This document shows positions 60,456 through 64,000 of a DNA stretch of 64,000 bases, piece after piece. A program made the position numbers and the translations under genes. The DNA is from Streptomyces brasiliensis (GTDB lineage: Bacteria > Actinomycetota > Actinomycetes > Streptomycetales > Streptomycetaceae), in assembly GCF_014647875.1 (NCBI RefSeq), contig NZ_BMQA01000002.1:366328-430327 (forward strand). Direction: 5' to 3'. Positions within the stretch are counted from its first letter, which is position 1, and every line of letters begins with the position of its first letter. The notes beneath the pieces are model-generated. The model did no database searches and had not been told where the DNA came from. It worked only from the letters and a program-made list of their open reading frames with translations.

Positions 60456-61541
60456 CTAAACCCCACAGTCACAGCACGAGCAACACTCACAGCACTCGCA
60501 ACACTCACACGCCTCGCAGCATGAGCAATCGCAGTTGCTGCAACAACCCTGCCGTCGCCGACGAGACCACGGCCCCTCGAACTCGTCGGCACAACACACC
60601 TTGCACGTACAGCACAGCCCTGTCGCCACGGCACACCCCGCCCAGAACCCCCGCTTCTCAAGACGCGGCGGCTCACCCCCGGAGGGAATCGTGCCGAAGG
60701 ACCGGTCGACCGACCTCTCCAGCTCATGTGCGAGCAGCAGATGCGCCAGCCTGCCGTCGGTGAACTGGACCTCCCGCAAGGCGAGCCCAATGCCGTGCAC
60801 GGCATCGTCGGCGAGCCGACGGGCCTCATCAAGGGACGTCCCCGTCACGGCCAGAGGGTTCCACGCACCCGACGTGGCGTCAGTTTCCCTGTCCTCCACG
60901 GCGTCCAGCAGGTGGGCGAGCCGTCCGAAGAGCCGCCCCGCCTCGGCGAGCGACTCGGCGTTCCCCGGCCGCCCGGCCAGCACCGCGGTGTGCGCGAAGG
61001 CGGCGGCCGTCGCGGTCTCGGTCGGCTCGGTCACCGTCAGGACCGGCGTCCCCGGCCCGGCGAGCGCCTCGATGCCGGTCTGCCGGTCGACGGCGTCCAC
61101 GAGGAGCCCCGTGTCGAACCCCACGGCGGAACCGCTGCGCGCACCCGCACGCCCCCAGCTGTCGGCGACCCGGCGCGCGGCCGCCGCCACCGGCCGGCGC
61201 GCCAGCACCCCGTCCCCGTCGGCGACATGGTCACGCACCTTGGCCGACGCGAGCACCAGCGAGACGGCCGCCGCGAGCCGCGCTCCCTCGCCCTGGGCGA
61301 CGGACGCGGTGCGCATGCCGCGCAACGGGCACGGTCCGGCCGCACGCCGCCATCCTCCGGCCCGTTCGGACTGAGCCTCCGTCAGAACCGATATGAGAAG
61401 CCCGTCATAGTTCGTCACGACCCGTGCGAACTGGCCGTGGTCCCCGCGCAGCGCGAGACACAGCCCGCACAAATGCGCTATCCATTGTGTCTTGAGGCTC
61501 TCACCGAGCCGGTGACCACAAGGCCTGACGATTCCGAACAC
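60456..61541 (-). CDS. DUF5685 family protein with extreme cysteine-rich tail
   Basis: This 361-residue protein starts at GTG 61541 (FGIVRPCGHRLG...WIAHLCGLCLALRGDHGQFARV), matching DUF5685. A CGLC motif lies near residue 30 and CPLRG near residue 68. The C-terminal 60 residues contain about 21 Cys, including 16 in the last 30 arranged as CC pairs separated by acidic or Ser residues. This looks like a metal-binding or redox-buffering tail. No signal peptide is present. It is divergent from sepF. Biochemical function is unknown. Confidence 0.85.
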   Translation of the reverse strand: MFGIVRPCGHRLGESLKTQWIAHLCGLCLALRGDHGQFARVVTNYDGLLISVLTEAQSERAGGWRRAAGPCPLRGMRTASVAQGEGARLAAAVSLVLASAKVRDHVADGDGVLARRPVAAAARRVADSWGRAGARSGSAVGFDTGLLVDAVDRQTGIEALAGPGTPVLTVTEPTETATAAAFAHTAVLAGRPGNAESLAEAGRLFGRLAHLLDAVEDRETDATSGAWNPLAVTGTSLDEARRLADDAVHGIGLALREVQFTDGRLAHLLLAHELERSVDRSFGTIPSGGEPPRLEKRGFWAGCAVATGLCCTCKVCCADEFEGPWSRRRRQGCCSNCDCSCCEACECCECCECCSCCDCGV

Positions 61542-61853
61542 GACGATCCCCCGCGCCGTGATTCGACGTTGAGCTGCGGCATCGTATCGGCCGACTGTCA
61601 CGTCGTATCAGTGGTTCGGCTCACCCGGACGCACCACATCTCACCCGTACGCCGCGAAGAATATTATTTCACTCACAGTCAGCAGCCGTACGTGGTACGA
61701 CCCTTGGGGGAGAAGGACTCTCGACGGATCGGCTGTGCACCAGTAGCGTCACAAACCCCCCGCGCGGCGTCTATCCACTTGGCGCGCCATCCGCATCATG
61801 GATGACCATAGGGATGCGGAAAGCAAGAAGGACCGCTGTGAGAGGAGGCGTCC
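61542..61853. other. Divergent promoter region of DUF5685 and sepF
   Basis: No gene is seen. An A/T-rich patch (GAATATTATTTCAC near 61661-61674) gives a possible -10 TAATAT for the minus-strand gene. The sepF ATG at 61854 has a strong GAGAGGAGG site. Confidence 0.45.
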
Positions 61854-62291
61854 ATGGGATCGGTACGCAAGGCGAGTGCCTGGCTTGGCCTCGTCGACGA
61901 CAACGATGACGAGCGCTATTACGACGACGACTACTCCGAAGGGACCGAGTCCGGGGATGCCTGGGTCACCGACCCGCGGGTCAAGGTGGCCTCGGACACC
62001 GCCGAGGAGAAGGGCCGCCGTATCGGCACGGTCACCCCGGACAGCTTCCGGGACGCGCGCGCGATCGGCGAACTGTTCCGGGACGGGGTCCCGGTCATCA
62101 TGAACCTCACGGCCATGGAGCCCGCCGACGCCAAGCGCGTCGTGGACTTCGCGGCGGGGCTCATCTTCGGGCTGCGCGGTTCGATCGACCGCGTGTCCAA
62201 CCGGGTGTTCCTGCTGACCCCCGCCGACACCGAGATCGTCAGCGGCGACGCGGCCGCGCACCGCTCGGACGGCTTCTTCAACCAGAGCTGA
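61854..62291 (+). CDS. sepF: SepF-family cell division protein
   Basis: This 145-residue protein has an N-terminal amphipathic start ([16 protein letters not shown]), an acidic Tyr/Asp-rich linker ([16 protein letters not shown]), and the SepF core (ITPDSF-like [40 protein letters not shown], and [15 protein letters not shown]). SepF tethers FtsZ to the membrane. Streptomyces carry several paralogues; this has the layout of a short one without other division genes next to it. Confidence 0.92.
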   Translation: MGSVRKASAWLGLVDDNDDERYYDDDYSEGTESGDAWVTDPRVKVASDTAEEKGRRIGTVTPDSFRDARAIGELFRDGVPVIMNLTAMEPADAKRVVDFAAGLIFGLRGSIDRVSNRVFLLTPADTEIVSGDAAAHRSDGFFNQS

Positions 62292-62316
62292 GGCAGGGCC
62301 GCTCGCCGGCCCTGCC
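62292..62316. terminator. 10-bp stem terminator
   Basis: GGCAGGGCCG, a 5-base loop and CGGCCCTGCC start right after the sepF stop, between convergent genes. Confidence 0.65.
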
Positions 62317-62329
62317 CCGCTCATGGGGA

Positions 62330-63520
62330 TCAGCGGAAGGCGTCGAGCCCGGTGAGCGCCTTGCCCAGCACGAGCTGGTGCATCTCGACGGTGCCCTCGT
62401 AGGTGAGCACCGACTCGAGGTTGGTCGCGTGCCGCATCACGGGATATTCGAGCGAGATCCCGTTGGCACCGAGGATCGTCCGCGCCGTGCGGCAGATCTC
62501 GATGGCCTCCCGTACGTTGTTGAGCTTGCCGAAGCTGACCTGCTCGGGACGCAGACGCCCGGCGTCCATGCGCCGCCCCAGGTGGTGGGCGAGCAGGATG
62601 CCCTTGTGCAGTTCGACCGCCATGTCGGCGAGTTTGGCCTGGGTGAGCTGGAAGCCGCCGATGGGCCGACCGAACTGCTCCCGTGTCTTCGCATAGTCGA
62701 CGGCTGCTTCGAAGCTGCTGCGGGCCGCGCCCATGGCGCCCCAGACGATGCCGTAGCGGGCGTGCGAGAGACAGCTGAGCGGGCCGCGCAGTCCTGTGAC
62801 CCCGGGAAGTACGGCATCGGCGGGCAGCCGTACGTCGTCGAGGACCAGCTCGCTGGTGACGCTGGCACGCAGGGACCACTTGTGCTTGATCTCCGGCGCG
62901 GAGAAACCGGGGGCGTCGGTGGGTACGGCGAAGCCTCGGATGCCGTCGTCGGTCTGCGCCCAGACGACGGCGACACCGGCGACGGAGCCGTTGGTGATCC
63001 ACATCTTGCGGCCGTTGATCACCCAGTCGGTGCCGTCGCGCTTGGCGTGGGTGCGCATGGAGGCGGGGTCGGAGCCGTGGTCGGGCTCGGTGAGGCCGAA
63101 GCAGCCGATGACCTCTCCGGCAGCCATACGGGGCAGCCAGTGCTGCTTCTGTTCCTCGCTGCCGAAGCGGTGGATCGCGTACATGGCGAGGGAGCCCTGG
63201 ACCGAGACGAGGGAGCGGATGCCGGAGTCGGCGGCCTCCAGTTCGAGACAGGCGAGACCGTACTGCACGGCGGAGGCGCCGGCGCAGCCGTATCCCGTGA
63301 GGGACATGCCGAGGGCGCCGATGCGGCCGAGTTCGCGGGCGAGGTCCCTGATGCCGGGCAGCTCGCCCTTCTCGTACCACTCGGCGATGTGCGGCAGGAC
63401 GCGGTCCTCGGCCCAGGTGCGGACGGTGTCGCGGACGGCGAGGTCCTCGGGGGTGAGGAGGTCGTCGATGCCGAGGGGGTCGGCGGGGTCGAACGGGGGC
63501 GGCTTCTGGGACGAGGACAT
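62330..63520 (-). CDS. Acyl-CoA dehydrogenase, glutaryl-CoA dehydrogenase-like
   Basis: This 396-residue protein has CFGLTEPDHGSDPASM for FAD, the WITNGSVAGVAVVWA strand, and the C-terminal VLTYEGTVEMHQLVLGKALTG with catalytic Glu in YEGT. The N-terminal DPLGIDDLLTPEDLAVRDTVR and overall pattern resemble glutaryl-CoA dehydrogenases. ATG 63520 follows GGAGGG. A site almost identical to the one before the acyl-CoA dehydrogenase at 4971 lies 26 bp upstream, suggesting shared TetR control. Confidence 0.92.
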   Translation of the reverse strand: MSSSQKPPPFDPADPLGIDDLLTPEDLAVRDTVRTWAEDRVLPHIAEWYEKGELPGIRDLARELGRIGALGMSLTGYGCAGASAVQYGLACLELEAADSGIRSLVSVQGSLAMYAIHRFGSEEQKQHWLPRMAAGEVIGCFGLTEPDHGSDPASMRTHAKRDGTDWVINGRKMWITNGSVAGVAVVWAQTDDGIRGFAVPTDAPGFSAPEIKHKWSLRASVTSELVLDDVRLPADAVLPGVTGLRGPLSCLSHARYGIVWGAMGAARSSFEAAVDYAKTREQFGRPIGGFQLTQAKLADMAVELHKGILLAHHLGRRMDAGRLRPEQVSFGKLNNVREAIEICRTARTILGANGISLEYPVMRHATNLESVLTYEGTVEMHQLVLGKALTGLDAFR

Positions 63521-63545
63521 GGAACCCTCCGACTCCGGCAAAATA

Positions 63546-63564
63546 AAACTAGCAGCGCTAAGTA
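63546..63564. promoter_or_regulatory. Operator-like site AAACTAGCAGCGCTAAGTA
   Basis: It shares AAACTAGCAGxGCTAA (15 of 16) with the site at 5028-5046. Its own symmetry is weaker in the outer half. It lies upstream of the GcdH-like gene. Confidence 0.6.
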
Positions 63565-63789
63565 CGGGCTGAGACTACGGCGCGGCCCGCTGCACGTCCA
63601 GCCGACGGTCCTTTCCTCTCCCGCTCACGCACCACCCGTGCGGCTGGGGCGACAGGCCGGGCTTCCCGTGGGGCTTCGCGCCCTCGGCGGCCGCGGCAGG
63701 ATTTCAAGGCGTCAGCGAGTCGGTCGGCGGGCGCGGATCGCTCCCCACAGCCCACCGACGGACGCTCCCGACAACCCACCGCGGACGGG
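63565..63789. other. No gene seen
   Basis: High-GC sequence without a supported coding frame. The end (63745 onward) contains degenerate CCCACAGCCCACCG and CCGACAACCCACCG units that grade into the tandem repeat to the right. Confidence 0.4.
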
Positions 63790-63993
63790 CTCCCCACAAC
63801 CCACGCAGGTCACCCCACCCACCCCCACACCACTCCCCACTACCCACCGCAGACAGGCTCCCCACAACCCACGCAGGTCACCCCACCCACCCCCACACCA
63901 CTCCCCACTACCCACCGCAGACAGGCTCCCCACAACCCACGCAGGTCACCCCACCCAACCCCCACACCACTCCCCACTACCCACCGCGGAGCG
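63790..63993. repeat. 68-bp tandem repeat, about three copies
   Basis: Each copy starts CTCCCCACAACCCACGCAGG and contains CACCACTCCCCACTACCCAC near its end. Copies begin at 63790, 63858 and 63926; the first two are identical and the third has one inserted A and a changed end. One strand is nearly free of T. A unit of 68 is not a multiple of three and no gene overlaps, so it is a non-coding minisatellite reaching almost to the window end. Confidence 0.85.
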
Positions 63994-64000
63994 CCCCCCC

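Noticed and set aside
60440..60560. CRISPR-like short repeats (GAGCAACACTCACAGCACTC-type) near 60.5 kb
   Set aside because: The periodicity is that of Cys codons in the DUF5685 tail; there are no spacers or cas genes.
63790..63993. CRISPR array at the right edge
   Set aside because: Units are directly contiguous and identical throughout, with no unique spacers.

Overview
The window is chromosomal DNA of a Streptomyces or very close relative. The evidence is very high GC, G/C-rich third codon positions, many GTG starts, GGAGG-type ribosome sites, and families typical of the genus: streptogrisin-like proteases, DUF5685, SepF and the SoxR-HmgA-DnaE2 neighbourhood. From memory only, the order soxR, hmgA, sigK cluster, SGNH lipase, LPMO, lipase, dnaE2, sepF resembles the SCO1697-SCO1750 part of S. 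coelicolor; I could not align it.

Left part (0-22 kb): an RNA ligase, SoxR, a MaoC hydratase with a TetR regulator, an acyl-CoA dehydrogenase divergent from another TetR regulator, an ArsR-type regulator, an EamA exporter, and an aldehyde dehydrogenase/alcohol dehydrogenase operon. A broken MalK-type ABC ATPase, an MFS exporter and a broken CitMHS transporter follow. Next come a molybdopterin oxidoreductase with its TetR regulator, homogentisate dioxygenase, a GntR regulator and an orphan type ISP specificity domain. Three 19-bp AAACTAGC pseudo-palindromes, two beside acyl-CoA dehydrogenases and one beside the aldehyde dehydrogenase, suggest one regulon.

SigK block (21.2-27.5 kb): an ECF sigma factor and its zinc-type anti-sigma factor are divergent from a secreted DUF4331 protein, a membrane TPR protein and a histidine-rich nickel/cobalt-type transporter. 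Both directions carry matching candidate SigK promoters. I consider this the best candidate for a poorly described system. A PASTA-less Ser/Thr kinase, an SGNH esterase, a DUF5925 AAA ATPase, DUF72, GNAT, DUF402 and methyltransferase genes follow.

Island (35.9-42.4 kb): a decayed integrated element bounded by a 17-bp perfect direct repeat, with a near-identical 19-bp arm-like repeat inside each end. It holds an integrase C-terminus, an orphan 3' half of tRNA-Ser(UGA), three copies of a 60-85 bp repeat, a glycine-rich DUF11 surface protein, a small PD-(D/E)XK-like protein, a Lys/Pro/Ser repeat protein, and a frameshifted HTH gene abutting an ISAs1-type transposase fragment.

Right part (42.4-64 kb): a sortase-anchored LPMO lacking a loop, a lipase, a MarR/cupin pair with two perfect operators, and a dnaE2-imuB SOS mutasome operon with LexA boxes. 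Two streptogrisin-like proteases flank a slipin. A probable sulfur-compound uptake and oxidation cluster follows (five-gene minus operon plus a divergent binding protein preceded by a Cys-codon leader peptide). The window ends with a DUF5685 protein bearing an extreme cysteine tail, SepF, a GcdH-like acyl-CoA dehydrogenase and a 68-bp tandem repeat.
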